A stretch of 47,852 nt of DNA. Source: Hyphomicrobiales bacterium (GTDB lineage Bacteria > Pseudomonadota > Alphaproteobacteria > Rhizobiales > Methyloligellaceae). The notes beneath the pieces are model-generated. The model was given only the letters and a program-made list of their open reading frames with translations, was not told the DNA's origin and did no database searches. The translations under genes were made by a program, and so were the position numbers. This document shows positions 1 to 8,823 of the stretch, piece after piece; the stretch's first letter is position 1; every line of letters starts with the position of its first letter. Location: the NCBI GenBank assembly GCA_028280515.1, contig JANQLP010000210.1, forward strand, positions 1 to 47,852, in the 5' to 3' direction.

Positions 1-17
1 TTCGGGAGGGGACATTC

Positions 18-1052
18 GTGTTCAAGAAAGCATTGCTTGCGCTGTCAGTCGGCGCACTGCTCCTTGCGTCCGTCGCGCATGATGCGACCGCCAAGGAGCT
101 CAAGGTCCAAGCCAGCTCGAAAGCCGGAGACTGGGCCCATCGTTTCATGACCGACAAATGGGCTCCGAAGCTCAAAACCATGTCCGGTGGGAAGATCGAG
201 ATCGACGTCCTGCCGACCAAGTCCGTCGTGCCCCATCGTGAAACCATCGATGCGGTTGCCAACGGCATTCTCGACGGCGATCTGAACGCCGTTTCCTACT
301 TCTCCGGCCGTGACCCGGCATTCGCCATCATCGGCGACCTGATTGCCGGTTACGACACGGTCGACCAGGTCCGGACCTTCTGCCAGTACGGCGGAGGCAA
401 GGAAATACTGCAAAAGCTCTACGACAAGTACACCAAAGGGAAGGTGCACGTTGTCGGCTGTGGCCCGTACGCCAAGGAAGCGTTCGTTTCGACGGTTCCG
501 ATCAAGGGCGTCGCGGACTTCGCGGGTGTGAAAGTCCGTTCGCCGGAAGGCCTTGCCGCTGAAGTCTTCAAACGTGTCGGCGCGGCTCCGGTCTCGCTGC
601 CGTTCTCCGAGGTGTACACCGCGCTTGAGAAGAAGGTCATCGATGCGGCCGACGCCTCGGCGCACGTCAATAACGACGCCCACGGCATGTACAAGGTCGC
701 CAAATATCCGATCTATCCGGGCATTCACTCCATGGCCGTTCTGCAGTTCATCGTGAACAAGAAGGTCTGGGACAGCCTCGGACCGGAAGGACAGGCCGCG
801 TTGGAAGTCTGGTATCAGGCCGCCTACGACGCAATGCGCCGCGAGGCGGATATTGAGGACCAGAAGATCGCCGACGCCCAGCGCAAGGGCGGTGATGTCA
901 CCATCATCGACTGGCCCAAGGAAGAGCGGGCCAAGTTCCGCGAGATCGCGGTCGGCGCCTGGGAAGACTTCGCCAAGAAGTCGCCGATGGCCAAGGAAGC
1001 CCTGGACGCGCACCTGAAATACATGCGCTCCAGCGGATTGCTGAAAGACTGA
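18..1052 (+). CDS. TRAP transporter substrate-binding protein (DctP family)
   Basis: This is the periplasmic binding protein of a TRAP uptake system, which captures an organic acid or related anion and hands it to the membrane permease encoded next. The first 25 or so residues form a Sec signal peptide (FKK, a hydrophobic stretch, then an ATA cleavage site). The rest has the DctP layout: a conserved arginine-containing segment near residue 175 (VKVRSPEG) and a C-terminal helix-rich end. The 344-residue length is normal for the family. The start is GTG at 18, chosen because a GGGAGGGG ribosome site lies just upstream and the signal peptide begins there. It is the first gene of a co-directional operon with the permease and sugar-acid-type enzymes; upstream genes are outside the window. 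The substrate cannot be read from sequence. The family call is secure. Confidence 0.93.
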   Translation: MFKKALLALSVGALLLASVAHDATAKELKVQASSKAGDWAHRFMTDKWAPKLKTMSGGKIEIDVLPTKSVVPHRETIDAVANGILDGDLNAVSYFSGRDPAFAIIGDLIAGYDTVDQVRTFCQYGGGKEILQKLYDKYTKGKVHVVGCGPYAKEAFVSTVPIKGVADFAGVKVRSPEGLAAEVFKRVGAAPVSLPFSEVYTALEKKVIDAADASAHVNNDAHGMYKVAKYPIYPGIHSMAVLQFIVNKKVWDSLGPEGQAALEVWYQAAYDAMRREADIEDQKIADAQRKGGDVTIIDWPKEERAKFREIAVGAWEDFAKKSPMAKEALDAHLKYMRSSGLLKD

Positions 1053-1066
1053 ATCCACTATCGCAC

Positions 1067-1092
1067 CGCCGCGCCTCACCTGGGGCGCGGCG
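1067..1092 (+). other. Intercistronic hairpin after the TRAP binding-protein gene
   Basis: A perfect 9-bp GC-only stem (CGCCGCGCC at 1067-1075 pairs with GGCGCGGCG at 1084-1092) with an 8-nt loop lies 14 nt after the binding-protein stop codon. No T-run follows, so it is not a classical intrinsic terminator. By analogy with other transporter operons it may protect the upstream mRNA and give more binding protein than permease; that role is inferred. Confidence 0.6.
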
Positions 1093-1146
1093 ACGCATAA
1101 TTCGTCTCAGATACGTCTTTTTGAGCCATCTGTGGGGGATGGGACG

Positions 1147-3183
1147 ATGGCAACAAATATCACCGAGCGGCTTGTCGGTGCTCCGGTAGGCGCAAGCTTC
1201 TCCCGGTCCGTCGATCACGTGAGCCGGTTTCTCGGGCTCAGCGTCGGCAACCTGTACATTCTGGCTGCCGCCTGCACGCTCTATGAAGTCATCTCCCGCT
1301 ACGTTTTCCACGCGCCGACACAATGGGTGTTCGAGGTGGTGATGGTGCTCTGCGCCTTCGCCTGGATGATGTCGGCCGGGTTCGTCACCCTGCAGAAACG
1401 CCACATCGGCATCACCGTTCTTTATCTGATGGCACCGGAACGGGCGCGCTGGTGGCTCGACCTGTTTGCGATGGTCGTGGGCGTGTTCGCGCTCTATATG
1501 CTGGCGTCGGATACGCTAGTCCGCGCGATGGAGAGCATCGACCTTACCGAGCGCGGCGGTACGGCCTGGAACTCACCCCTGCCGCTTCTCGTGAAGACAG
1601 TGCTGTTCTCCGGGCTGTTTCTCTATCTATGCCAGTTGCTGGTCAATCTGAGCCGCCATTTCCAGACCAAGTTCTTTCAAGTCATGGTCCTGGCGGTGCT
1701 GGCCCTGCTGTGCGGCCGGCTGCTGATCCAGATCCTTGCACACTATGGTCAGCCCGGCGGGATGTGGGTCAACCTTCAGGACTACCTGTTCGAGAGATCC
1801 AGCGCCTTTTTTGATCAATTCCGCGTCGACCGGGACGCCGTCGGCATTGCCACCATTTCGATGGTGATCGTCGCCGCATTGCTGCTCCTGATGATGACGG
1901 GCATGCCGCTCGGAATCGTGACCCTGATCATCTCGGTGTGCTGCGCGATCGCGTTTTACGGCCTGCAGGGCATGTATCTGGTTTCGACCAATGCCGTCGA
2001 TCTGCTGGAGAAATATCCGCTGGTCGCCGTGCCGTTCTTCGTTCTGATGGCGTCCATCCTGGAACGCGCGGGCATTGCCCAGGACCTGTTCGACGCCATG
2101 TCCATTTTCGCCGGCGGCCTGCGCGGCGGTGTCGCCCTGCAGACGACCATCGTCGCCGTCATCCTGGCCGCCATGTCGGGCGTCATGGGCGGCGAGATCG
2201 TGATGCTCGGCCTGGTGGCGCTGCCGCAGATGCTGCGTCTCGGCTACGACCGGAAACTCACAATCGGCCTGATCTGTGCCGCGGGCGCCCTCGCCACCCT
2301 TATCCCGCCATCCATCGTCATGATCGTCTATGGTCTGAGCGCCAATGTCGGCATCGGCGATCTGTTCACCGCGGGCTTCGTTCCGGGCCTGATGCTGGCG
2401 ACGTTCTACGTGTCCTACGTGCTCATTCGCTGCAACCTGAACCCTTCGCTCGCCCCGACCGCTGCGGAAATCGCTGAAAAGACCGGCACCGAGGCCAAGC
2501 TCGGCCGTCATCAGATCGCGGCCGTCGGCATGTGCATCGCGCTCATCACCTGTGTCATGGGGTCGATCTACGGCGGCATCACCAGCGTGACGGAAGCTGC
2601 CGCCGTCGGCGTCTTCGGCGCCATTGCGGTCGCCGCCGTGCGGTTCAAGTTCAATTACGCCCTTTTGCGGGACTGCCTAGCCAACACCATGGCCGTCGTC
2701 GGCACGATCATCTGGCTGATCCTGGGAGCCGTCGCCTTTGTCGGACTGTACAATCTGATCGGCGGTTCCGAGTTCATGCGTGAATTGATCAAGGGCGCCG
2801 GCCTCGGGGCGCTCGGCACGATCTTCGTCATGATGGCGATCCTGGTCATCCTCGGCACCTTCATGGAGTGGATCGCGATCATCTTCATCACCGTGCCGGT
2901 CTTTGCACCGGTGGTGCGCGACCTGGCGCCGGAACTGGGTATGACGCCGGAATGGGCGGCGGTCTGGTTCGGCATCCTGTTCGTCATGAACATCCAGATC
3001 TATTTCCTGTCGCCGCCTTTCGGACCGGCCTGTTTCTGGCTCAAGTCCGTGGCGCCGAAGGACATTACGCTTCAGGAGATCTTCATCAGCGTGATCCCGT
3101 TCATTTTCCTGCAGATCACGGGCATGCTGCTGGTCATGTTCATTCCGCAAATCGCATTGTGGCTGCCCCAGGCCCTGAACTAG
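1147..3183 (+). CDS. TRAP transporter permease, fused small and large subunits (DctQM)
   Basis: This membrane permease drives sodium- or proton-coupled import of the ligand carried by the preceding binding protein. Residues about 20-190 have the four-helix DctQ-like small subunit (FEVVMVLCAFAWMM, KRHIGITVLYL). The remainder is the DctM large subunit with about 12 membrane segments, including the conserved GMPLG, AAMSGVMGGEIVMLG and LIPPSIVMIVYG segments, and a C-terminal FLSPPFGPACFWLKS. A natural fusion of the two subunits is common in alphaproteobacteria. I chose ATG at 1147 because a purine-rich GGGGATGGG site sits just before it; the reading frame also extends 15 nt upstream to a GTG at 1132. 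Permease identity is secure, substrate unknown. Confidence 0.92.
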   Translation: MATNITERLVGAPVGASFSRSVDHVSRFLGLSVGNLYILAAACTLYEVISRYVFHAPTQWVFEVVMVLCAFAWMMSAGFVTLQKRHIGITVLYLMAPERARWWLDLFAMVVGVFALYMLASDTLVRAMESIDLTERGGTAWNSPLPLLVKTVLFSGLFLYLCQLLVNLSRHFQTKFFQVMVLAVLALLCGRLLIQILAHYGQPGGMWVNLQDYLFERSSAFFDQFRVDRDAVGIATISMVIVAALLLLMMTGMPLGIVTLIISVCCAIAFYGLQGMYLVSTNAVDLLEKYPLVAVPFFVLMASILERAGIAQDLFDAMSIFAGGLRGGVALQTTIVAVILAAMSGVMGGEIVMLGLVALPQMLRLGYDRKLTIGLICAAGALATLIPPSIVMIVYGLSANVGIGDLFTAGFVPGLMLATFYVSYVLIRCNLNPSLAPTAAEIAEKTGTEAKLGRHQIAAVGMCIALITCVMGSIYGGITSVTEAAAVGVFGAIAVAAVRFKFNYALLRDCLANTMAVVGTIIWLILGAVAFVGLYNLIGGSEFMRELIKGAGLGALGTIFVMMAILVILGTFMEWIAIIFITVPVFAPVVRDLAPELGMTPEWAAVWFGILFVMNIQIYFLSPPFGPACFWLKSVAPKDITLQEIFISVIPFIFLQITGMLLVMFIPQIALWLPQALN

Positions 3184-3212
3184 GGGTGGTCAGGTCTTAG
3201 GAGAACGGAGTC

Positions 3213-3356
3213 TTGTCCAAAGAGTTGCACGACGATCTTGAGGAACCGGGCGGTCTCGACAGCAATTACTACGGCGTTGCAACCGGCATTGCCGGCCTGT
3301 TGATTGGCCTGGGCCTGATCTTGTTCATGTTCGCCCTGGCTGACGGTTTCGCCTGA
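3213..3356 (+). CDS. Small single-pass membrane protein, unknown function
   Basis: A 47-codon reading frame starting with TTG at 3213 fills the gap between the TRAP permease and the dehydratase gene. Two purine-rich sites, AGGAG at 3199-3203 and GGAG at 3207-3210, lie directly before the start. The product begins with an acidic soluble stretch (SKELHDDLEEPGGLDS) and continues with one hydrophobic helix (GVATGIAGLLIGLGLILFMF), ending ALADGFA. The hydrophobic helix, the good ribosome site and the close fit between two operon genes support a real gene. I do not recognise the family. It could be an accessory subunit of the adjacent TRAP permease, but nothing in the sequence proves this. Confidence 0.6.
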   Translation: MSKELHDDLEEPGGLDSNYYGVATGIAGLLIGLGLILFMFALADGFA

Positions 3357-3377
3357 TCGAGCCGAACGGCGTTCGCC

Positions 3378-5120
3378 ATGACCATCAAGAACAAGAAGAA
3401 CTACGAGCAATTTCGTAGCCACCGCTGGTATGGAGTCGACGACCTTCGGTCCTTCGGCCATCGCTCGAGAACCATGCAGATGGGCTACGACGCCCAGGAC
3501 TGGTCCGGCAAGCCGGTCATCGGCATCATCAACACCTGGTCGGACATCAGCCATTGCCACATCCATTTCAAGGACCGTGTCGAGCATGTGAAACGCGGCA
3601 TCCTGCAGGCGGGCGGCTTCCCCATCGAGCTGCCGGCAATCTCGCTCGCCGAACCCATGGTCAAGCCGACGACCATGATGTACCGCAACTTCCTTGCCAT
3701 GGAGACCGAGGAACTCCTGCGCTCGCATCCGGTGGATGCCTGCGTACTCATGGGCGGTTGTGACAAGACGACGCCGGGACTGCTCATGGGTGCGATCTCC
3801 ATGGATCTGCCGGCGATTTTCTTTCCCGCCGGCCCGATGCTGCGCGGCAACTGGAAGGGCAGGCCGCTCGGCAGCGGTTCGGACACATGGAAGTATTACG
3901 ACGAGCTGCGGGCCGGAAAGATCACGGAGGATGACTGGCGAGAAGTTGAGGAAGGGATTGCCCGTTCCTTCGGCCATTGCATGACAATGGGCACCGCATC
4001 CACCATGACATCGATCGCCGAGTGTTTGGGGTTGATCCTTCCAGGCGGAGCCTCCATTCCCGCACCCGACGCCAATCATATCCGCCTGGCGACGCAAACG
4101 GGCCGGCGCATTGTCGAGATGGCGTGGGAGGACCTCAAGCCAAGCGACATGCTGAGCCGATCCTCGTTCGAGAACGCCATTGCAGCCGCTATGGCAATGG
4201 GCTGTTCGACTAACGCCATCATCCATGTCGTCGCGATGGGACGGCGCGCCGGATTCGACATCAGCGTGGATGACTTCGACCGCATCGGCCGGGACGTGCC
4301 CGTGATCGCCAACATCAGGCCCAATGGCGACACCTATCTGATGGAGGATTTCTATTATGCCGGCGGTCTGAAGGCGATGCTGAAGCGCATCGAGAAGTTC
4401 CTCGACGGCTCGGCCAAGACAGTCAACGGCAAGACCGTCGGTGAAAACATAGCGGGCGCCGAAGTCTACAACGACGACGTTATCCGAACCCTCGACAACC
4501 CGATCTATCCTTCCGGCGCCCTCGTCGTCCTCAAGGGCAATCTGGCGCCCGACGGCTGCATCATGAAAGTCTCTGCCATGGACAGCCGGTTCCTCAAGCA
4601 CACGGGACCTGCGCTTGTGTTCGACGACTATCCGTCGATGAAGGCGGCGATCAATGACGAGAACATCGACGCTACCGCGGACACGATCCTGATCCTGCGA
4701 AACGCAGGACCCAAGGGCGGACCCGGTATGCCGGAATGGGGCATGCTGCCGGTGCCGACCAAGCTGGTGAAGCAGGGTGTCCGGGATATGCTCCGCATGT
4801 CCGATGCGCGCATGAGCGGCACCAGCTACGGCGCCTGCGTCCTCCATATAGCGCCGGAATCCTATGTCGGGGGCGGGCTGGCGCTCGTCAAAACCGGCGA
4901 CATGGTCACGGTCGATGTGGAAAACCGGCGGATCTCGATGGAGGTCGACGACGCGGAGCTGGAGCGCAGGCGGGCGGAATGGAAGCCACTGCCACCGCGG
5001 TTCGAACGGGGCTACGGTTTCATGTTCTCCCGGCATATCGAGCAGGCGCCGGACGGATGTGATTTTGACTTCCTGAAGACCGATTTCGGGGCGCCGGTTC
5101 GGGAGCCCGAAATTTACTGA
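3378..5120 (+). CDS. IlvD/Edd-family [2Fe-2S] dehydratase, sugar-acid type
   Basis: Members of this family remove water from a 2,3-dihydroxy acid to give a 2-keto-3-deoxy acid, in the cytosol, using an iron-sulfur cluster and Mg2+. Three candidate cluster cysteines are visible at residues 60 (DISHCHIHF), 128 (MGGCDKTTPG) and 201 (FGHCMTMGTAS). This spacing matches the [2Fe-2S] L-arabinonate-dehydratase branch. A catalytic serine lies in DARMSGTSYG at residue 480. The 580-residue length also fits sugar-acid dehydratases. Neighbours are a TRAP transporter, an RraA-type aldolase and two dehydrogenases, which argues for acid-sugar or polyol breakdown and against branched-chain amino-acid synthesis. 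The exact substrate is unknown. The ribosome site before ATG 3378 is weak. Confidence 0.9.
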   Translation: MTIKNKKNYEQFRSHRWYGVDDLRSFGHRSRTMQMGYDAQDWSGKPVIGIINTWSDISHCHIHFKDRVEHVKRGILQAGGFPIELPAISLAEPMVKPTTMMYRNFLAMETEELLRSHPVDACVLMGGCDKTTPGLLMGAISMDLPAIFFPAGPMLRGNWKGRPLGSGSDTWKYYDELRAGKITEDDWREVEEGIARSFGHCMTMGTASTMTSIAECLGLILPGGASIPAPDANHIRLATQTGRRIVEMAWEDLKPSDMLSRSSFENAIAAAMAMGCSTNAIIHVVAMGRRAGFDISVDDFDRIGRDVPVIANIRPNGDTYLMEDFYYAGGLKAMLKRIEKFLDGSAKTVNGKTVGENIAGAEVYNDDVIRTLDNPIYPSGALVVLKGNLAPDGCIMKVSAMDSRFLKHTGPALVFDDYPSMKAAINDENIDATADTILILRNAGPKGGPGMPEWGMLPVPTKLVKQGVRDMLRMSDARMSGTSYGACVLHIAPESYVGGGLALVKTGDMVTVDVENRRISMEVDDAELERRRAEWKPLPPRFERGYGFMFSRHIEQAPDGCDFDFLKTDFGAPVREPEIY

Positions 5121-5185
5121 ACCAGACTGACTGAAGATTGTGGGGCGTGCGGACATGCCGCGCGAACGCTCACGGGAGAGGACGA

Positions 5186-5887
5186 ATGACGCAATTGACG
5201 GCTGACGACCTGGCGATCCTGACCAAGTGGGACACGCCCACCATCTGCAACGCGCTCGAACTCGTCGTGCCGGAACGGCGCGGGCACGGTTTCACCACCG
5301 AACCGCTGGTCCCGCTCGACCCTGACCTGCCCCCCGTCTGCGGCTTCGCCCGCACGGCCACCATCCGCGCCGCCGAACCGCCAAACGAAACGGCCGAGGA
5401 AAGCGCCGCCAAGCGCACTGCCTACTATGAATATGTCGCCCGCGACCCGCAGCCGACCATCGTCGTCATCCAGGACCTTGACCCGCGTCCCGGCATCGGC
5501 GCGTTCTGGGGCGAAGTACAGACCAACATTCACAAGGGCCTGAAATGCGTTGGTGCCGTGACCAACGGTTCGTTCCGCGATGTGACCGACAGCGCACGCG
5601 GGTTCAACCTGCTCGGCGGCGAGGTCGGGCCGAGCCATGCCTTTGTCCACGTGGTCGACATCGACTGTCAGGTCACGGTCTACGGCCTGACCGTGTCGAC
5701 CGACGATATCGTGCACGCCGACCGGCATGGAGCCGTGATGATTCCTGCCGAGGTCGTAAAAAAGATCCCCGAAGCGGTTGATCTCATCGCCCGGCGCGAG
5801 GCAAAAATCCTCGAAGCGGCCAAGGCGCCGGATTTCGACGTGGAGAAGCTCAAGGCCGCGATGGGCGCCGCCAGGGACATTCACTGA
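5186..5887 (+). CDS. RraA-family protein (HMG/CHA-aldolase-like)
   Basis: This 233-residue protein belongs to the RraA/demethylmenaquinone-methyltransferase-like fold, which includes class II pyruvate aldolases that cleave 4-hydroxy-2-oxo acids with a divalent metal. The central motif AVTNGSFRDVTD (Arg-Asp metal and substrate site) and the downstream GLTVSTDDIVHADRHGAVMIP segment are characteristic. I place the start at ATG 5186, behind GGGAGAGGA, not at the GTG at 5138. In this operon it follows an acid-sugar dehydratase, so cleaving the resulting 2-keto-3-deoxy acid to pyruvate and an aldehyde is a sensible role. That role is inferred; some RraA-fold proteins instead bind RNase E. Confidence 0.85.
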   Translation: MTQLTADDLAILTKWDTPTICNALELVVPERRGHGFTTEPLVPLDPDLPPVCGFARTATIRAAEPPNETAEESAAKRTAYYEYVARDPQPTIVVIQDLDPRPGIGAFWGEVQTNIHKGLKCVGAVTNGSFRDVTDSARGFNLLGGEVGPSHAFVHVVDIDCQVTVYGLTVSTDDIVHADRHGAVMIPAEVVKKIPEAVDLIARREAKILEAAKAPDFDVEKLKAAMGAARDIH

Positions 5888-5914
5888 ACCGACACGAGTT
5901 TTTGAGGAACACAG

Positions 5915-7228
5915 ATGATCACCCATCTCAAGCGTGGCCGGAGCGCGGCCGATGTCGCGGAGGCCGACACGCAGGTCCGCCAGACCGTCGAGGGCATCCT
6001 TGCTGATATCGAGAAGCGCGGCGACGAGGCCGTGCGCGAGCTTGCGGAGAAGTTCGACGGCGACGCCCGCCAGGAGTTCCGGCTGACGCCCGACGAGATT
6101 GACACAGCCATCGCTAAGGTCTCGCCCAACGATATCGACGACATCAGATTCGCACAGGCGCAGGTCCGCAATTTCTCCGAAAAGCAGAAGGAATGCCTGA
6201 AGGACCTTGAGGTCGAGACCCTCCCCGGCGTCGTCCTCGGCCACAAGAACGTGCCGGTGAATTCGGTCGGCTGCTACGTGCCGGGCGGCAAATACCCGAT
6301 GGTCGCGTCGGCGCATATGAGCGTCGTCACCGCCAAGGTTGCCGGCGTGAAGCGGATCGTAGCGTCGGCACCACCGCATGAAGGCGAGCCCCATCCGGCG
6401 ATCGTCGCGGCGATGCACATGGCAGGCGCCGACGAAATCCTGGTTCTTGGCGGCGTACAGGCGGTCGGAGCCATGGCGCTCGGCACCCAGACCGTCGACC
6501 CGGTCGACATGCTGGTTGGCCCGGGCAACATGTTCGTGGCCGAGGCCAAGCGGCAGCTGTTCGGACGGGTCGGGATCGACCTGTTCGCCGGACCCACGGA
6601 AACCCTTGTCATTGCCGATGACAGCGTGGACGCCGAAATCTGCGCCGTCGATCTGCTCGGCCAGGCCGAGCACGGGCCGACCTCTCCGGCAGCGCTTCTG
6701 ACGAACTCGAAAAAGCTAGCCGAGGAGACCATTGCCGAGGTCGAACGTCAGCTCGCGATCCTCCCCACGGCGGACATTGCCCGCGCCGCCTGGACCGACT
6801 ACGGCTCGGTCACCGTCTGCGACACGCTGGAGGAAATGGCCGAGGAAGCGGACAGGCTGGCCTACGAGCATGTTCAGGTCATGACGTCGGACCCGGACTA
6901 CTTCGCCGAGAACATGAGCAATTATGGCGCCCTGTTTCTCGGGCCCCGGACCAACGTGTCCTACGGCGACAAGGTCATCGGCACCAACCACACCCTTCCC
7001 ACCAAGCAGGCGGCCCGCTATACCGGCGGTCTGTGGGTGGGCAAGTTCATGAAGACCTGCACCTATCAGAAGGTTCTGACCGACGAGGCATCGGCGATGA
7101 TCGGCAGTTACTGTTCGCGGCTATGCGCCATCGAGGGCTTTTCCGGACATGCGGAACAGGCGAACATCCGCGTGCGCCGCTACGGTGGCAGCAATGTGGC
7201 GCCCTATGGCGTTGTGGAGAAACGATGA
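5915..7228 (+). CDS. HisD-family NAD-dependent alcohol dehydrogenase
   Basis: The protein (437 residues) has the histidinol-dehydrogenase fold, which performs a four-electron oxidation of a primary alcohol to a carboxylate with two NAD+ and Zn2+. Visible hallmarks are [22 protein letters not shown] near residue 205, [15 protein letters not shown], the NHTLPT block near residue 358 and the C-terminal [14 protein letters not shown]. It is unlikely to be the biosynthetic HisD, because no his genes are nearby and it lies between an RraA aldolase and an SDR in a TRAP-linked catabolic operon. Paralogues in such settings include the sulfopropanediol dehydrogenase HpsN. The actual alcohol is not known. 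Its TGA overlaps the next ATG. Confidence 0.88.
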   Translation: MITHLKRGRSAADVAEADTQVRQTVEGILADIEKRGDEAVRELAEKFDGDARQEFRLTPDEIDTAIAKVSPNDIDDIRFAQAQVRNFSEKQKECLKDLEVETLPGVVLGHKNVPVNSVGCYVPGGKYPMVASAHMSVVTAKVAGVKRIVASAPPHEGEPHPAIVAAMHMAGADEILVLGGVQAVGAMALGTQTVDPVDMLVGPGNMFVAEAKRQLFGRVGIDLFAGPTETLVIADDSVDAEICAVDLLGQAEHGPTSPAALLTNSKKLAEETIAEVERQLAILPTADIARAAWTDYGSVTVCDTLEEMAEEADRLAYEHVQVMTSDPDYFAENMSNYGALFLGPRTNVSYGDKVIGTNHTLPTKQAARYTGGLWVGKFMKTCTYQKVLTDEASAMIGSYCSRLCAIEGFSGHAEQANIRVRRYGGSNVAPYGVVEKR

Positions 7229-8001
7229 CCCAGGCCGTGAAGCTGCCGCAAACGCCCAGTTTTCGTCTCGATGGGCGCCGCGCCCTGGTGACGGGCGCCA
7301 GCCGTGGTCTCGGGCTCGCCATGGCGGCCGCGCTTGCCGAATTCGGCGCCGACGTGGTGCTCGCGGCACGCAGCGCCGATCGGGTGGAGGCCGTCGCGGA
7401 GGCCATTCGCGCGCGCGGGCAGCGGGCGGAAGCCATCGCCCTTGACGTGACCGATACGGCGCGGGTCAACGAAGAGATCACGGCGCACGGGCCGTTCCAG
7501 ATCCTCGTCAACAATGCCGGCATGAACCGGCCGGCCGACCTCGTCGACCTCACCGAGGAGGATTACGACGCGATCGCCGACACCAATGTCCGCTCCGCGG
7601 TGTTCGTGGCCCGTGCGGTGATCAAGGGATTGATCGACGCCGGCCTGCCCGGATCGATCATCAACATCTCCTCGCAGATGGGTCTTGTCGGCGGACCGAA
7701 GCGGACCATCTATTGCGCAACCAAACACGCCATCGAGGGCATGACCAAGGCCCTGTCCTGGGAACTCGGCGATCACGGCATCCGCGTCAACACGATCTGC
7801 CCCACCTTCATCGAGACGGACCTGACGGCGAAATCGCTCGAGGATGCCTCATTCCGGAAACTGGTGACCGACAAGATCGCGCTGGGACGCATCGGACAGG
7901 TCGAGGATGTTATGGGCGCGGTCGTATATCTGGCGTCCGATGCCTCGTCGCTGGTAACCGGATCGGCCCTGGTCGTCGACGGCGGCTGGACGGCCGCCTG
8001 A
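7225..8001 (+). CDS. Short-chain dehydrogenase/reductase (SDR)
   Basis: A 258-residue classical SDR that oxidises or reduces a hydroxyl/keto group with NAD(P)(H). The cofactor site TGASRGLG is at residues 23-30, NNAG is in the middle, the catalytic serine lies in INISSQMG and the catalytic pair is in YCATK. The C-terminus [15 protein letters not shown] is typical of the family. The start ATG at 7225 overlaps the preceding TGA in an ATGA, indicating translational coupling with the HisD-family gene. The two dehydrogenases probably act on successive intermediates. The Ala residues after the Rossmann beta-strand 2 ([10 protein letters not shown]) do not settle NAD versus NADP. Confidence 0.9.
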   Translation: MTQAVKLPQTPSFRLDGRRALVTGASRGLGLAMAAALAEFGADVVLAARSADRVEAVAEAIRARGQRAEAIALDVTDTARVNEEITAHGPFQILVNNAGMNRPADLVDLTEEDYDAIADTNVRSAVFVARAVIKGLIDAGLPGSIINISSQMGLVGGPKRTIYCATKHAIEGMTKALSWELGDHGIRVNTICPTFIETDLTAKSLEDASFRKLVTDKIALGRIGQVEDVMGAVVYLASDASSLVTGSALVVDGGWTAA

Positions 8002-8005
8002 CGCA

Positions 8006-8401
8006 ATGTTCGAAACCACGATCACACCACGCGTGTCGGAAACCGACGGCGCCGGCCACATCAACAATGTGTTCGTCCCCGTCTGGTTTGAAGCGGGCCG
8101 CCGCGAGATATTCCGTATCCTGACGCCAGACCTGTCGTTTGCGCGCTGGCGCGCCACGCTCGTCAACATGAACGTGGACTATCTCGACCAGATCTATCTC
8201 CACGACGACGTACAGGTGCGCATCTGGGTCGAACGCATCGGCACCAAAAGCTTCACGCTCTATGAGGAGATCTGGCAGGGCGAACGCCACTGCGCAACGG
8301 GCACGGCAACCTACGTCTACTTCAACATCGAGACCCAGCAGTCGGAGCCCGTTCCGCCCCACTGCCGGGAGGCTTTCGAGGCGCATCTGAAGGAAATGTG
8401 A
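8006..8401 (+). CDS. Acyl-CoA thioesterase, 4HBT hotdog family
   Basis: This 131-residue hotdog-fold protein resembles 4-hydroxybenzoyl-CoA thioesterase/YbgC enzymes, which hydrolyse acyl-CoA thioesters. The N-terminal segment VSETDGAGHINNVFVPVWFE carries the conserved Asp and the GHINN turn, followed by an acidic and basic helix (EAGRREIF). It begins 4 nt after the SDR stop and is the last gene of the rightward operon, directly before the convergent zur gene. A thioesterase at the end suggests that the pathway meets CoA chemistry, but the substrate is not evident. Confidence 0.85.
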   Translation: MFETTITPRVSETDGAGHINNVFVPVWFEAGRREIFRILTPDLSFARWRATLVNMNVDYLDQIYLHDDVQVRIWVERIGTKSFTLYEEIWQGERHCATGTATYVYFNIETQQSEPVPPHCREAFEAHLKEM

Positions 8402-8410
8402 GAGATTGCG

Positions 8411-8818
8411 TCAGGCGGCGCACGCCCGGCAGATGCCGCGCAATTCAATCGTCGTCTTCTTCGGCAGAAACCCGGTTTCCCTGACAAGACTTTTCAACCG
8501 GCGCGTGAGTGAATTATCGGAAAACTCTACAACCTGTCCGCAGGACTCGCAGATCGTGAAGGCGATGACCTCGTGCGCGTCGCACCTGGGATGACGGCAT
8601 GCGACAAACGCGTTCAGGCTCTCCAGCCGGTGCACCATGCCGAACTCCACCAGCTTGTCGAGCGCCCGGTAGACCTGCAGCGGCGCCCGGAACCCGTGTT
8701 CGCGCAGCTGATCCAGGATCTTGTAGGCACTGAGCGGCGCCTTGGCTTCGGACAAGGCCCCCATCACCAGCGACTGGTTCTTGGTCAGATCAGGGTATGC
8801 GTGCGGGTCATGCGCCAT
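8411..8818 (-). CDS. zur: Zinc uptake regulator, Fur family (Zur)
   Basis: A 135-residue Fur-family repressor that binds DNA when loaded with zinc and shuts off zinc import. The winged-helix part includes LSAYKILDQLREHGFRAP and VYRALDKLVEFGMVHRL. The metal-binding half has a His/Cys-rich stretch (CRHPRCDAHE), the structural zinc pair CESC and a C-terminal CRAC pair. It lies directly after znuB in a leftward znuC-znuB-zur operon, so it is Zur and not Fur or Mur, and it presumably controls its own operon through the boxes at 10577-10610. ATG at 8818 is chosen; a TTG at 8827 overlapping the znuB stop is the alternative. Confidence 0.92.
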   Translation of the reverse strand: MAHDPHAYPDLTKNQSLVMGALSEAKAPLSAYKILDQLREHGFRAPLQVYRALDKLVEFGMVHRLESLNAFVACRHPRCDAHEVIAFTICESCGQVVEFSDNSLTRRLKSLVRETGFLPKKTTIELRGICRACAA

Positions 8819-8823
8819 GTTCT

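Noticed and set aside
3180-5156. 658-residue open frame on the minus strand opposite the IlvD/Edd gene
   Set aside because: High-GC codon bias leaves antisense frames open. The translation is rich in His/Arg/Asp with no family pattern, while the plus strand encodes a complete dehydratase with all active-site residues.
5114-6673. 519-residue minus-strand frame opposite the RraA and HisD-family genes
   Set aside because: It spans two clear plus-strand genes and has shadow composition with no recognisable motif.
5915-7228. Biosynthetic histidinol dehydrogenase (hisD)
   Set aside because: The fold matches, but no his genes are linked and the gene is embedded in a TRAP-linked catabolic operon, so a catabolic paralogue is more likely.
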